In this document: positions 1-7,147 of the stretch, piece by piece
How the letters are laid out: each line of letters begins with the position of its first letter
Position numbering within the stretch: position 1 is the first letter of the stretch
DNA from: Akkermansiaceae bacterium
GTDB lineage: Bacteria; Verrucomicrobiota; Verrucomicrobiia; Verrucomicrobiales; Akkermansiaceae
DNA length: 8,018 bases
Assembly: GCA_025457805.1 (NCBI GenBank)
Contig: JALOTR010000288.1
Span: 1 to 8,018, forward strand
Direction: 5' to 3'
The notes under the pieces: generated by a model
Seen by the model: the letters and a program-made list of their open reading frames with translations, nothing else
Database searches by the model: none
What the model was told of the DNA's origin: nothing
Translations under genes and position numbers: made by a program

Positions 1-1170
1 GAAGCCAAGCGCCGGGGGCGGACGCGTGTGTTGGTGCCGGAAATCAATGCACCGGAGGCTGCGGTCATCGAAGGCATTGAAGTGTATCCCATCCGCACGC
101 TCAAGGATGCATGGGACTTTCTGGAAGGGGAAATCGCCATCGCGCCCTTCCAACTGGACCGCCGCGCTTTCTTCAACTCGCATCGGCGCTATGAGGTGGA
201 TTTCGATGAAGTCAAAGGCCAGCACTTCGTCAAACGTGCGCTGGAAGTGGCGGCGGCCGGAGGACATAACATCTTGATGGTGGGCCCGCCGGGCACCGGG
301 AAGTCGATGCTTGCCAAGCGCATTCCTACGATCATGCCGGACATGACGGAAAACGAGGCTATCGAAACCACCAAGATTCACTCCATCGCCGGCACGCTCG
401 ATACCAAACGCGCTTTTCTCACAACCCGGCCATTCCGATCGCCGCATCATACCATTTCGGATGCGGGTCTGTTAGGCGGCGGCACGAATCCCGGCCCGGG
501 CGAAGTTTCACTGGCGCATCATGGAGTCTTGTTTCTCGATGAACTTCCCGAATTCCGCAGACAGACCTTGGAAGTGATGCGTCAGCCTTTGGAAGACGGC
601 GATGTCACTGTAGCACGTGCCGCGGGTTCATTTACCTTCCCTGCCCGCTTCATGCTGGTGGCTGCGATGAATCCATGTCCTTGCGGTCACTGGGGAAATT
701 CTGGGGAAATTGCCGCCCAGCAATGTCGCTGCTCCTTCCGCCAGATTGAGAACTACCGGCAACGAATTAGCGGTCCATTGTTAGATCGGATCGATTTGCA
801 CGTGGAAGTTCCTCCCGTCACCTTCCGCGAGCTTTCCTCAGAGGGCGGCGGAGGTGAATCATCCGCCGTGATCCGTGCCCGCGTCGTGGCGGCACGGGAA
901 ATCCAAGCCGCCCGCTTCCGGAAATCCGCCAATGCTACCAATTCCGCCATGGGGCCACGGCAGGTGAAAACCCACTGCAAGCTCGACTCGGAAAGCATGG
1001 GCTACCTCGAACACGCGATGCAGGAAATGAATTTCAGCGCCCGGGCGCATGACCGTATCCTGAAAGTCGCCCGCACGCTGGCGGATCTGGCGGGTACTCC
1101 TGACATCCGTCCGAACGATGTGCTGGAGGCCATCCAATACCGCTCGCTGGATCGGAAGCTGTTTTCGTGA
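1..1170 (+). CDS. comM: ComM/YifB-family Mg chelatase-like AAA+ ATPase (5'-partial)
   Basis: The reading frame is open from base 1 and ends in TGA at 1168-1170, so about 389 C-terminal residues are visible and the N-terminal part (Lon-protease-like fold in this family) lies outside the window. Counting from the first visible codon, the end of that domain ([16 protein letters not shown]) is followed by Walker A GPPGTGKS at residues 95-102, Walker [12 protein letters not shown] near 175-185, the NPCPCGHWG and CRC cysteine motifs near 224-244, and the [12 protein letters not shown] helicase-like motif near 260. The C-terminal Mg-chelatase helical domain runs to the end ([16 protein letters not shown]). 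ComM is a hexameric helicase that promotes branch migration during integration of transformed DNA; many non-competent bacteria also carry it as YifB. It is convergent with the exporter operon and appears functionally unrelated to the rest of the window. An internal GTG at 28 is not the true start, because the protein family continues upstream. Confidence 0.95.
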   Translation, partial: EAKRRGRTRVLVPEINAPEAAVIEGIEVYPIRTLKDAWDFLEGEIAIAPFQLDRRAFFNSHRRYEVDFDEVKGQHFVKRALEVAAAGGHNILMVGPPGTGKSMLAKRIPTIMPDMTENEAIETTKIHSIAGTLDTKRAFLTTRPFRSPHHTISDAGLLGGGTNPGPGEVSLAHHGVLFLDELPEFRRQTLEVMRQPLEDGDVTVARAAGSFTFPARFMLVAAMNPCPCGHWGNSGEIAAQQCRCSFRQIENYRQRISGPLLDRIDLHVEVPPVTFRELSSEGGGGESSAVIRARVVAAREIQAARFRKSANATNSAMGPRQVKTHCKLDSESMGYLEHAMQEMNFSARAHDRILKVARTLADLAGTPDIRPNDVLEAIQYRSLDRKLFS

Positions 1171-1283
1171 CGAAGGCTCTGGCCGTGATGTAACTGCGGC
1201 AATTTCGCTAGTATCGGGACGTGTGCTAAAACCACCTAGCTTGCATATCCATCTTAACGTGGTCCCAGCGAACACTGACAAAT

Positions 1284-1298
1284 CCCGTTCGAAACGGG
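1284..1298 (-). terminator. Small hairpin after the exporter operon
   Basis: A perfect 6-bp stem, CCCGTT/AACGGG, with a 3-nt loop begins 8 bases beyond the TAA stop of the ATPase gene (1306-1308) on the minus strand. The bases that follow on that strand read ATTTGTC, which is only a weak T-run. The position suits a terminator of the exporter transcript, but the stem is short. It may also serve as a barrier between the convergent comM and exporter transcripts. The rest of the gap 1171-1305 shows no gene. Confidence 0.4.
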
Positions 1299-1305
1299 CG
1301 ATGAT

Positions 1306-2010
1306 TTATCCGTGGGATGAGGAGCGGACTTGGATCATCCCGTCTTCAACATCGAGGATGCGGTCGAACACATCAAGTGTCCGGTGATCATGGGTGACGA
1401 CGATGACGCCTGCGTTTTTCTCATGAGCGATCTTGGCGAACAGTTCCATCACTTGTCGGCCTAAGGGACCGTCGAGTGCGGCGGTGGGTTCGTCGGCGAG
1501 GATGAGGCTTGGGTTGTTGGCCAATGCGCGGGCAACGGCGACGCGTTGTTGTTCACCGCCGGAGAGGGCGACCGGCAAATTGTTAGAGCGAGCTCCGACT
1601 CCGAGGTATTCCAACAACTCCATGGCTCGCGTGCAGGCGGGTTTCGGCGCGACGTCATTCACTTCGAGCGCGATCTGGACGTTCTCCAAAGCCGTTAGAA
1701 ACGGGATGAGATTGGCCTTTTGAAAGACGAAACCAAGGTGCTGGCGGCGGAACGCGCGGAGGTCCACGAGGGCACGCGGCCCGTCCATCACCGGCTTGCC
1801 TCCGATGTGGATCTGGCCGGAGGTCGGTGGATTGATGAGTGCCATGGCGGTGAGTAAGGTGGACTTTCCAGATCCGCTGGGGCCGAACATGCCGACGATT
1901 TCACCAGGCGCGATGCTCAGTGAGGCATCTCGCATCGCGACGATTTCCGTGTGTCCGCTGCCGTAAACCTTGCGGAGGTGCGTGACTTCGACAGCGGGCG
2001 GCGGGTTCAT
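1306..2010 (-). CDS. ABC transporter ATP-binding protein (LolD/MacB/DevA type)
   Basis: This 234-residue protein is the nucleotide-binding subunit of the exporter encoded with the next two genes. All ABC motifs are intact: Walker A GPSGSGKST at 43-51, Q-loop Gln97, signature LSGGEQQ at 149-155, Walker B LILADEP at 169-175, D-loop ALD at 178-180 and H-loop His207. The length and the GGEQQRVAVARAL signature fit the LolD/MacB/DevA subgroup that pairs with FtsX-like permeases, which couple ATP hydrolysis to transmembrane conformational change rather than ordinary substrate translocation. The ATG at 2010-2008 overlaps the permease stop as ATGA, indicating translational coupling. It is the last gene of the operon. 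The substrate cannot be read from this subunit. I am confident of the family and unsure of the specific role. Confidence 0.95.
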   Translation of the reverse strand: MNPPPAVEVTHLRKVYGSGHTEIVAMRDASLSIAPGEIVGMFGPSGSGKSTLLTAMALINPPTSGQIHIGGKPVMDGPRALVDLRAFRRQHLGFVFQKANLIPFLTALENVQIALEVNDVAPKPACTRAMELLEYLGVGARSNNLPVALSGGEQQRVAVARALANNPSLILADEPTAALDGPLGRQVMELFAKIAHEKNAGVIVVTHDHRTLDVFDRILDVEDGMIQVRSSSHG

Positions 2011-3221
2011 GCGGAGAGAACGGTGTTAGGTTCCACGTTCATCGCTTTCCAGATACCCAGCAGGCTGGCGAGGGTGGAGATGATGACAACGATGATGGCA
2101 AGGCTGACGAGGTCCGAGGGTTCAATCAGCACAAGGCGCGGAAACTTTGGAAACGCATATTGGCCGATCCACCATGCCAGGCCGTAGCCGAATGATCCCA
2201 TCAGCAATGCCTGCTGAAGGATGAGCCCGCCGATGACGCTGTTGCGTGCTCCTATGAGTTTGAGGAGCGCGATGTCGCGGATTTTGTCGAGCGTAAGCGT
2301 GTAAATGATGAGCGCGATGATGATGGTGGAAATGATGATGAGCAGCGCCCGGAACAGTCCGAGTTGGCGTTTCGCTTTGTCCACCATTCCGGAAAGAAGC
2401 AGGTCTTTTTGCTCCTGCGTGGAATAGACAGTGATGTCCGGCCAGTTGGAAAGGGTGCGGCGGACGGAGGCAACATCGGCTCCGGGCCGCAGAGTGACCA
2501 TCACGGCGCTGACTTGTGGCGGGGCGAGCGCGGGAATGCCAGAGGTCAAACCGACCGCACGATCCAGAAGAAGTGGTTGAAGGCGTCCAGTGTCCACGGC
2601 TTCGACCCGCGCGCGGCGCGCGGCGCGCTCCAGTCGCAGCGCTTCTCCCGGTTGATCAAACTGGATCGCCATCGCATCACTCACGGTGAAAAAGGTGAGT
2701 CCGTCGCCGCTGGTGCCGACCATGCCACGGGTCAGCCCCACGATTTGATAGAAATCCTTGCCCAGACGGATGCGGGTTCCGAGAGGAAGATCTAACGACT
2801 CATCGGCGATCATTTCGTAATGCGCCTGGCGCAGTGGACGCCCGGCAACGAGCGAGAGCCAATCACCGCCGTCCTCCGGCCATGACAATCCCTGCACCAC
2901 CATGCGCAGGGGCTTGCCCTGATGCTCTCGCTGAATGGTATGGGAAACGAAACGCCGGGTCTGGGCCACGCCCGGCACCGCCCTCACACGGTCTTCCAGA
3001 TTGGCCGGAATGCGCGAGACTTCCGCAAAGGGGCCGCGGGTGTTGCCCTGCACGATCCACAGGTCCGCGCCTACTCGGTCCACTAACAGGGTGGCCTCAT
3101 GAATGAGGCCGCGATAGATCCCGCCCATGCCCATGACAATCATGAGCAAGAGTCCTATGCCCACACTTGTGAATGCAAATCGTCCCGCATTATGGCGGAT
3201 GTCGCGGACTGCCAGATTCAT
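2007..3221 (-). CDS. ABC transporter permease (FtsX/MacB/DevC-like)
   Basis: This 404-residue inner-membrane protein has the MacB/DevC topology. One N-terminal membrane segment (about 17-35, rich in Gly, Leu, Ile and Met) is followed by a large periplasmic domain (about 36-288) and three C-terminal segments (about 290-310, 328-352 and 371-391). The FtsX domain is marked by the cytoplasmic loop DKIRDIALLKLIGAR at about 312-326, the coupling segment that contacts the ATPase in this family. Such permeases work by mechanotransmission with a periplasmic adaptor to export lipids, peptides, heme-like molecules or drugs. Its ATG overlaps the adaptor stop by 4 bp and its stop overlaps the ATPase start by 4 bp, so the three genes form one transcript. 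Dedicated DevC is usually similar in length. The substrate is unknown; a lipoprotein-releasing LolC/E role is less likely because of the HlyD-type partner. Confidence 0.93.
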   Translation of the reverse strand: MNLAVRDIRHNAGRFAFTSVGIGLLLMIVMGMGGIYRGLIHEATLLVDRVGADLWIVQGNTRGPFAEVSRIPANLEDRVRAVPGVAQTRRFVSHTIQREHQGKPLRMVVQGLSWPEDGGDWLSLVAGRPLRQAHYEMIADESLDLPLGTRIRLGKDFYQIVGLTRGMVGTSGDGLTFFTVSDAMAIQFDQPGEALRLERAARRARVEAVDTGRLQPLLLDRAVGLTSGIPALAPPQVSAVMVTLRPGADVASVRRTLSNWPDITVYSTQEQKDLLLSGMVDKAKRQLGLFRALLIIISTIIIALIIYTLTLDKIRDIALLKLIGARNSVIGGLILQQALLMGSFGYGLAWWIGQYAFPKFPRLVLIEPSDLVSLAIIVVIISTLASLLGIWKAMNVEPNTVLSA

Positions 3222-4372
3222 GGAAGTTTAATGCGTTGGCCTTCTGCTAGTGGCGATTTCTGACGATCCGGCAGGCGTAGCACCTGCTCGCCCGCAGTCA
3301 GTCCCTTCGCCACGGAAAGCTGGTCGGTGGCACGCAGACCGGGTGTGATTTCACGCCACTCCGCCTTGCCACCCGCGTTGACAAAAACTCCCGCACGGCC
3401 TTCCTTCCAGGTCACAAAGGCTGATGGCAGGAGAATCGCATCGGACTTACGCCCGGTTTCGATGAAAACCTCGGTGCGTTGGCCAATGGTCCAGTTTTCC
3501 GGCAAGGTGGTGACCCGCACGTCCACCAGAAACTCGCGGGTCTCGCGGTCGGTTTCGCGGCCGAGGCGGGACACTTTTCCCGGAAAACTGCGAGTCGGCA
3601 TCGAGCGAAATGTAATGCGGGCGGGTTGCTCCACCTTCAAGGAAGGCATCGCCGTTTCATCCACCCAAGCGCTCACCCAGATTTCATCGAGTGAGATGAT
3701 TTCCATCAACGAAGCGCCGGGAACTAACATTTCTCCGGCATCACGGTCACGGCGGATGATGAGTCCGTCATAGGGAGCGTGGATTTCGGTGAAAGCGAGC
3801 TGCTTTTGGCGGTAAAGCAGGTTTTTCTCCGCGACCCCAATCTGGCTGGCGGATTCGGCGATGGCGGCATTTGAGCGTTTCAAGTCCGCTTCGGCCACGA
3901 GCAGGGCTTCGGCGGATTTATCCGCATCCGACTGGGAAACTGCTTTGGTGACGATCAACCCGCTCATGCGTTCATGATTGAGCTTCGCTTGAGTTAGAAC
4001 GGCTTCGGAACGGGCGAGATCGGCCTGGACGCGAGCGGCGCTTAATCTTGCCGCCGCGAGCGCGGCCTCGGCGATGGCGACCTGTTGTTTCGACTCCGCA
4101 TTGTCGAGTCGGGCGAGGAGTTGCCCGGCTTTGACCGAGTCACCTTGATCGACCAGCACTTCCATCAACCGTTCTTGAATCCGGGCACTCATCGTGGTTT
4201 TCACCCGCGCCTCCAGAGTGCCCGTGCCCATGACTTCGGCGATGATTTCGCCCTTCACGAGGGTATGTGCAATGACCGAGATCGGTGCGAACTGAAGTTT
4301 GTAAACCGCGAGCCCCGCAAGAGTGACGACGATGATCCAAGTTCGAATGCTTTTGAGTGAAGGACGTTTCAT
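3218..4372 (-). CDS. HlyD/DevB-family periplasmic adaptor of the ABC exporter
   Basis: A membrane-fusion (periplasmic adaptor) protein of 384 residues, counting from the ATG at 4372-4370. From that start it has a short basic N-terminus (KRPSLKSIR), one membrane anchor at about 12-26, the first half of a biotinyl-lipoyl domain (GTGTLEARV to GQLLARLD, about 50-90), a long alpha-helical hairpin rich in Ala, Glu and Gln (about 91-192), the second lipoyl half with the hallmark FTEIHAPYDGLIIRR (about 194-208), and beta-barrel domains to the end. The frame stays open upstream to an ATG at 4507, but those extra 45 residues are Arg- and Thr-rich, would precede the anchor and would overlap the shared regulatory region, so I prefer 4372. 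No strong Shine-Dalgarno sequence is seen. It is the first gene of the exporter operon and is divergent from rrf2. It would link the permease to an outer-membrane TolC-like channel, which is not in the window. Confidence 0.92.
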   Translation of the reverse strand: MKRPSLKSIRTWIIVVTLAGLAVYKLQFAPISVIAHTLVKGEIIAEVMGTGTLEARVKTTMSARIQERLMEVLVDQGDSVKAGQLLARLDNAESKQQVAIAEAALAAARLSAARVQADLARSEAVLTQAKLNHERMSGLIVTKAVSQSDADKSAEALLVAEADLKRSNAAIAESASQIGVAEKNLLYRQKQLAFTEIHAPYDGLIIRRDRDAGEMLVPGASLMEIISLDEIWVSAWVDETAMPSLKVEQPARITFRSMPTRSFPGKVSRLGRETDRETREFLVDVRVTTLPENWTIGQRTEVFIETGRKSDAILLPSAFVTWKEGRAGVFVNAGGKAEWREITPGLRATDQLSVAKGLTAGEQVLRLPDRQKSPLAEGQRIKLP

Positions 4373-4509
4373 GATTCGGATCGATCCGGTTATCCTTGCG
4401 GGTGTCAGCGCAACCCAAGCTTGTAAGGCTTGCGATCTGCCTGCCAGGGTCACCGCGCCGGTTGATCGAGTGGGCCTTCGTGTCGAACCACACGATGGCA
4501 CCGGCAATA

Positions 4510-4540
4510 AAACAAGAAAAAACCTTCGTTAATTCATTTT
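4510..4540. promoter_or_regulatory. Putative Rrf2 operator, site 1 (exporter / rrf2 divergent promoter)
   Basis: An AT-rich 31-bp element that matches 26 of 31 positions of a second element at 5832-5862 in the same orientation. The core CAAGAAAAAAC (4513-4523) is identical in both, followed by TTC, TTA, TTC and TTTT blocks at the same spacing. It ends 6 bases before the first possible rrf2 ATG (4547), or 36 before the alternative ATG (4577), and lies about 140 bases upstream of the exporter adaptor gene. The placement suits autoregulation plus control of the exporter. No -35/-10 pair could be assigned with confidence. The operator role is inference. Confidence 0.55.
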
Positions 4541-4546
4541 TCTGGA

Positions 4547-5002
4547 ATGATGCGACAGAATCCGCAAGATCCGCGCATGTTTCGTTACGGCAAATTGGCA
4601 AGGCAGGCTGTTTCAGCGATGAGTTATCTCGCTGAGCGCTATGGTCCGGATGCGGCGTCGATCTCGTCGGCGGAAGTCGGAAGGGTCCGCAATATTCCGA
4701 CGGCACTGGCTGCCAAGCTCCTCAGCGAGGCGGCGTCGGCAGGACTTACCAAAGGCGTCACCGGCCCAGGCGGGGGCTATCGGCTTGCCCGTCCGCCTGA
4801 GGAAATCCGCCTCGCGGACATTGTGGGAATTTTCGAACGGGGAAACACCGAGAGTCCATGTCCCTTCGGCGCGGGTTGGTGTGGAACGGGAAACCCATGT
4901 CCACTTCATGATGCCTTTCTGAAGCTGGAGGAAAACGGGCGGCGATTTCTTGAGGATACGACTTTGGCCGTGTTTGTCAAAAAGAAGACAAAGAAGCGGT
5001 AA
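4547..5002 (+). CDS. Rrf2-family Fe-S transcriptional regulator (NsrR/IscR-like)
   Basis: A 151-residue Rrf2 regulator. It opens with the typical RYGKLARQAVSAMSYLAE winged-helix start (about 13-30), followed by the recognition-helix region (VGRVRNIPTALAAKLLSEAASAGL), the beta-wing GPGGGYRLARPPEEI (about 73-87) and a cysteine loop with Cys105, Cys112 and Cys118 followed by His121. The spacing is CX6CX5CX2H; IscR uses three cysteines spaced CX5CX5C plus His107, which sits three residues after the last cysteine, as His121 does here. A [2Fe-2S] or [4Fe-4S] cluster sensing NO, iron or redox state is therefore likely. The Lys-rich tail (KKKTKK) is unusual and may add DNA contacts. A second ATG at 4577 begins exactly where family members start, so the true start may be 30 bases downstream. 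It sits between an exporter and NO-response genes and is probably their regulator; whether it is NsrR in function is not proven. Confidence 0.93.
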   Translation: MMRQNPQDPRMFRYGKLARQAVSAMSYLAERYGPDAASISSAEVGRVRNIPTALAAKLLSEAASAGLTKGVTGPGGGYRLARPPEEIRLADIVGIFERGNTESPCPFGAGWCGTGNPCPLHDAFLKLEENGRRFLEDTTLAVFVKKKTKKR

Positions 5003-5024
5003 CCCACCAAGGATTCAAAACAAG

Positions 5025-5052
5025 TGCGGGCGACTAACAAGAGCCGCCCGCA
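5025..5052. terminator. Hairpin between convergent rrf2 and ric
   Basis: A perfect 8-bp GC-rich stem (TGCGGGCG at 5025-5032, CGCCCGCA at 5045-5052) with a 12-nt loop lies in the 72-bp gap between the rrf2 stop (5002) and the ric stop (5075). On the minus strand it is followed by CTTGTTTTG, a reasonable T-rich tail for terminating ric. On the plus strand the nearest T-run is weaker (CCTTTTCC at 5061-5068). It probably acts in both directions, more strongly for ric. Confidence 0.6.
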
Positions 5053-5074
5053 TCGAATCACCTTTTCCAATCCA

Positions 5075-5800
5075 TCACCCGGCCTTCGACAGCGCGAGCG
5101 GAGGAAACAGCACCGAGTTTTCCAGATGGATGTGACGGTGCAGATCTTCTTCCAATTCGACCAGACCCGCGAACAGAGCCCGATAGGTGTTGCAGGCTTC
5201 CGGCGGCGCCGTGAAACCGTTCGTCAATTCGCGCATGCGCGCCAGTGCGCCACCCGCATCATCATGTTCTTGGAGCATGACTGCCACCGGTCCATCAAGT
5301 GGCATGACGGACGCGCCACCCGCACAAAGGGCTTGAATTGCAGGGAACAAAATCTGCTCCTCCTTCACCATGTGGCTGTCCAGTTCTTCGGCCATGGTGC
5401 GAAAGACCTCAAACAACTCAACCAGCGACGGAGTGTGGCCTCCGTGGACCTTGGCGACGCGTTCCGACATGGCATGAATCCGCGGCAGATCCGAACGAAG
5501 ATACGCATGATGCTTGCTCACGATGTGTTCGATCAACTCCAGCGGCGGTAGCAGCGCCGGGTTGTTTTCAGAAACGCTCGCCCCGGCATTCGCGGCTTCC
5601 AGTTGCTCGATCACCGATTGAAGGTTGATGCCTTTCAGCGTGCAGGCCTCGCGCAGAGTGCGACCGCCCTGGCAACAGAAGTCGATGGCAAATGATTGAA
5701 AAACCCGCGCTTGTGACGGGTTTTCGGCGACGATCTCCCCTACGGTCCGATCGGACAAGGGAGTTCCAGCGGGAGTGAATACGGTGGCGGTGTGGCTCAT
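5075..5800 (-). CDS. ric: Iron-sulfur cluster repair di-iron protein (Ric/YtfE/ScdA)
   Basis: A 241-residue cytoplasmic protein with the two-domain Ric layout. The N-terminal ScdA_N domain (about 15-65) carries the Cys42-Cys43 pair in DFCCQGGRTLREAC, and the hemerythrin-like four-helix bundle occupies about 85-235. Aligning by spacing to E. coli YtfE (His84, His129, Glu133, His160, His204, Glu208) gives all six di-iron ligands: His98, His143, Glu147, His179, His223 and Glu227. The protein should therefore be functional. Members restore Fe-S clusters damaged by NO or peroxide and have been proposed to handle NO directly. The length fits the family. The gene is divergent from the nirJ operon over 125 bp containing the shared element, and convergent with rrf2. 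Induction by NO through an Rrf2 or FNR-type regulator is common for this family; here the nearby Rrf2 protein is the obvious candidate. The start at 5800 lacks a clear Shine-Dalgarno sequence. Confidence 0.95.
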   Translation of the reverse strand: MSHTATVFTPAGTPLSDRTVGEIVAENPSQARVFQSFAIDFCCQGGRTLREACTLKGINLQSVIEQLEAANAGASVSENNPALLPPLELIEHIVSKHHAYLRSDLPRIHAMSERVAKVHGGHTPSLVELFEVFRTMAEELDSHMVKEEQILFPAIQALCAGGASVMPLDGPVAVMLQEHDDAGGALARMRELTNGFTAPPEACNTYRALFAGLVELEEDLHRHIHLENSVLFPPLALSKAG

Positions 5801-5831
5801 GGTGAAAGCAGTTTTCAGAAAATCGCCCCCT

Positions 5832-5862
5832 AACCAAGAAAAAACTTTCTTTATTTCGTTTT
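5832..5862. promoter_or_regulatory. Putative Rrf2 operator, site 2 (ric / nirJ divergent promoter)
   Basis: The partner of the element at 4510-4540, with 26 of 31 positions identical and the same orientation. Here a dyad is visible: AAGAAA (5837-5842 region) and TTTCTT (5846-5851 region) around four central bases. Site 1 keeps the left arm and degrades the right. It lies 32 bases upstream of the ric start and 63 bases upstream of the nirJ start, so one protein could control both directions. AT-richness alone could give some similarity, but the 11-base identical core and conserved spacing argue for a real site. Confidence 0.55.
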
Positions 5863-5867
5863 AATGG

Positions 5868-5901
5868 GCACCTTTTGGCCACGCGCCCGCACACAAGGTG
5901 C
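5868..5901 (+). repeat. Inverted repeat in the nirJ leader
   Basis: GCACCTT (5868-5874) and AAGGTGC (5895-5901) form a perfect 7-bp inverted repeat around a 20-nt GC-rich spacer, between the shared element and the nirJ start. A tandem AGTTCCT direct repeat (5905-5918) follows, 7 bases before the nirJ ATG where a ribosome site would be expected. It could be a second regulator site or a leader hairpin. Function is unknown. Confidence 0.35.
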
Positions 5902-5925
5902 GGAAGTTCCTAGTTCCTGATTCCC

Positions 5926-7143
5926 ATGATCAATCTCACCAAACTCTGGACTGGCGTTGCCCAGCCCGCTGATGAACTCCGCTACGGCAACCGTAGTAAT
6001 CAGACGAAAGCGCGTGATCGCAAACCCATCACGGTGTGGAACATCACCCGCACCTGCAATCTGCGCTGCGTGCATTGTTATTCGGATTCCAACGCCATGC
6101 AGTATCCCGGCGAATTGACATGGGAGCAAATGCAGAATGTGGTAAAGGATCTCGCCGCGTATCAGATCCCCTCCCTCTTGCTTTCGGGAGGAGAGCCTCT
6201 GATTCATCCACGCTTTTTCGATCTGGTGGACACCGCCTCGGAGGCCGGGCTGAAACCCACGATTTCCACCAACGGGACCCTCATCACTCCGGAAAAAGCC
6301 GCCCGGCTCAAAGCGGCGAATGTCGCCTACGTCGGCATCTCGCTCGATGGAATTGGTGAGATCCATGACCAGTTCCGCCGCAAGGAAGGTGCGTTTGATG
6401 CGGCCGTCCGTGGATTCAAAAACTGTCACGAGGTGGATCAGAAAACCGGACTTCGTTTAACGCTCACTCGCCACAATGTGGAAAACATCGGTCAGATACT
6501 CGACTTCATCGAAGATCAGGAAATCCAACGCGTTTGTTTCTATCACCTCGTGCCTGCTGGCCGTGGCAGTGAATTGCAGGTGCTTGAATCCAAAGCCGCG
6601 CGCGGTGCCATCGACACCTTGATTTCACGCGTGGAAGCCTGGCACCAGCAGGGAGTAGAGCGCGAAGTGCTCACCGTCACCCAACCGGCCGACGGAGCCT
6701 ATCTACTGGTCCGTATGGAAAACGAAAACCATCCGAATCTCGCCGAAGCGCGTCGTCTTCTCGAATGGAACGGTGGCGGAGCCAACAGCTCCGGACGTGG
6801 CATCGCCAACATTGACACCCAAGGCAACGTCCACCCTGATCAATTCTGGCAAGACGTCATACTTGGCAATGTGAAACAAATGCCATTCTCCAAAATCTGG
6901 GAAGGCGGCAATCCGGCATCCGCAGAAATGCTGACATCGATTCGTTCGATCGGGCGACTTTCTTCGCAAGAGCGCCAAGTCCGCATGAGTGGGCCATGTG
7001 CCGATTGCAAATGGTTTGAAATCTGCGGCGGCGGATTCCGCACCCGTGCGGCGTTTGCCAATAACGGCGACCTCTGGGGCTCGGATCCCGGTTGCTATCT
7101 GACCCGCCCGGAAATTTCCGAAGAATCACTCGCCCTTTCCTGA
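5926..7143 (+). CDS. nirJ: NirJ-type radical SAM protein (heme d1 / alternative heme biosynthesis family)
   Basis: A 405-residue radical SAM enzyme. The [4Fe-4S]-SAM motif CNLRCVHC gives Cys44, Cys48 and Cys51, followed by the SAM-contacting GGEP at 88-91, and STNGTLI (114-120) and YVGISLDGIGEIHDQFRR (135-152), which resemble NirJ/AhbC proteins. The C-terminal part has NirJ-like GRGIANIDTQGNVHPDQFW (about 290-308), the LGNV...PFSKIW block and a second Fe-S motif, Cys358-X2-Cys361-X5-Cys367 with Cys390 in DPGCYLT. NirJ acts in heme d1 synthesis, and the related AhbC removes acetate side chains from didecarboxysiroheme. It is the first gene of an operon, 4 nt ahead of the globin gene. No nirS or other nir gene is in view, so the product could be heme d1, ordinary heme by the siroheme route, or another modified tetrapyrrole. 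A peptide-modifying SPASM enzyme is less likely. The family call is good; the exact reaction is unsettled. Confidence 0.8.
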   Translation: MINLTKLWTGVAQPADELRYGNRSNQTKARDRKPITVWNITRTCNLRCVHCYSDSNAMQYPGELTWEQMQNVVKDLAAYQIPSLLLSGGEPLIHPRFFDLVDTASEAGLKPTISTNGTLITPEKAARLKAANVAYVGISLDGIGEIHDQFRRKEGAFDAAVRGFKNCHEVDQKTGLRLTLTRHNVENIGQILDFIEDQEIQRVCFYHLVPAGRGSELQVLESKAARGAIDTLISRVEAWHQQGVEREVLTVTQPADGAYLLVRMENENHPNLAEARRLLEWNGGGANSSGRGIANIDTQGNVHPDQFWQDVILGNVKQMPFSKIWEGGNPASAEMLTSIRSIGRLSSQERQVRMSGPCADCKWFEICGGGFRTRAAFANNGDLWGSDPGCYLTRPEISEESLALS

Positions 7144-7147
7144 CCCC

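Noticed and set aside
1207..1240. GCTAG / CTAGC inverted repeat as a comM terminator
   Set aside because: Only 5 bp with a 24-nt spacer and no T-run; likely chance.
859..1281. Minus-strand 140-codon frame opposite the comM 3' end
   Set aside because: It lies mostly antisense to clearly conserved ComM sequence and shows no recognisable domain.
4396..4434. TTGCG/CGCAA/TTGCG short repeats upstream of the exporter
   Set aside because: They can form weak alternative hairpins, but arms are 4-5 bp and no terminator, riboswitch or operator pattern follows.
4373..4507. N-terminal extension of the HlyD-like protein to an ATG at 4507
   Set aside because: The 45 extra residues look like translated non-coding DNA, precede a normal basic-plus-anchor N-terminus and would overlap the divergent control region.
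5024..5551. Plus-strand 175-codon frame opposite ric
   Set aside because: It is antisense to a well-conserved Ric protein and its composition (Arg, His, Gln rich) is that of a shadow frame.
5801..5925. FNR/CRP-type box (TTGAT-N4-ATCAA) expected at an NO-response promoter
   Set aside because: No such dyad is seen in this gap or in 4373-4546; the shared A/T-rich element is the only strong candidate.
5851..6429. Minus-strand 192-codon frame over the nirJ start
   Set aside because: It is antisense to the radical SAM core and crosses the ric/nirJ control gap; no domain is recognisable.
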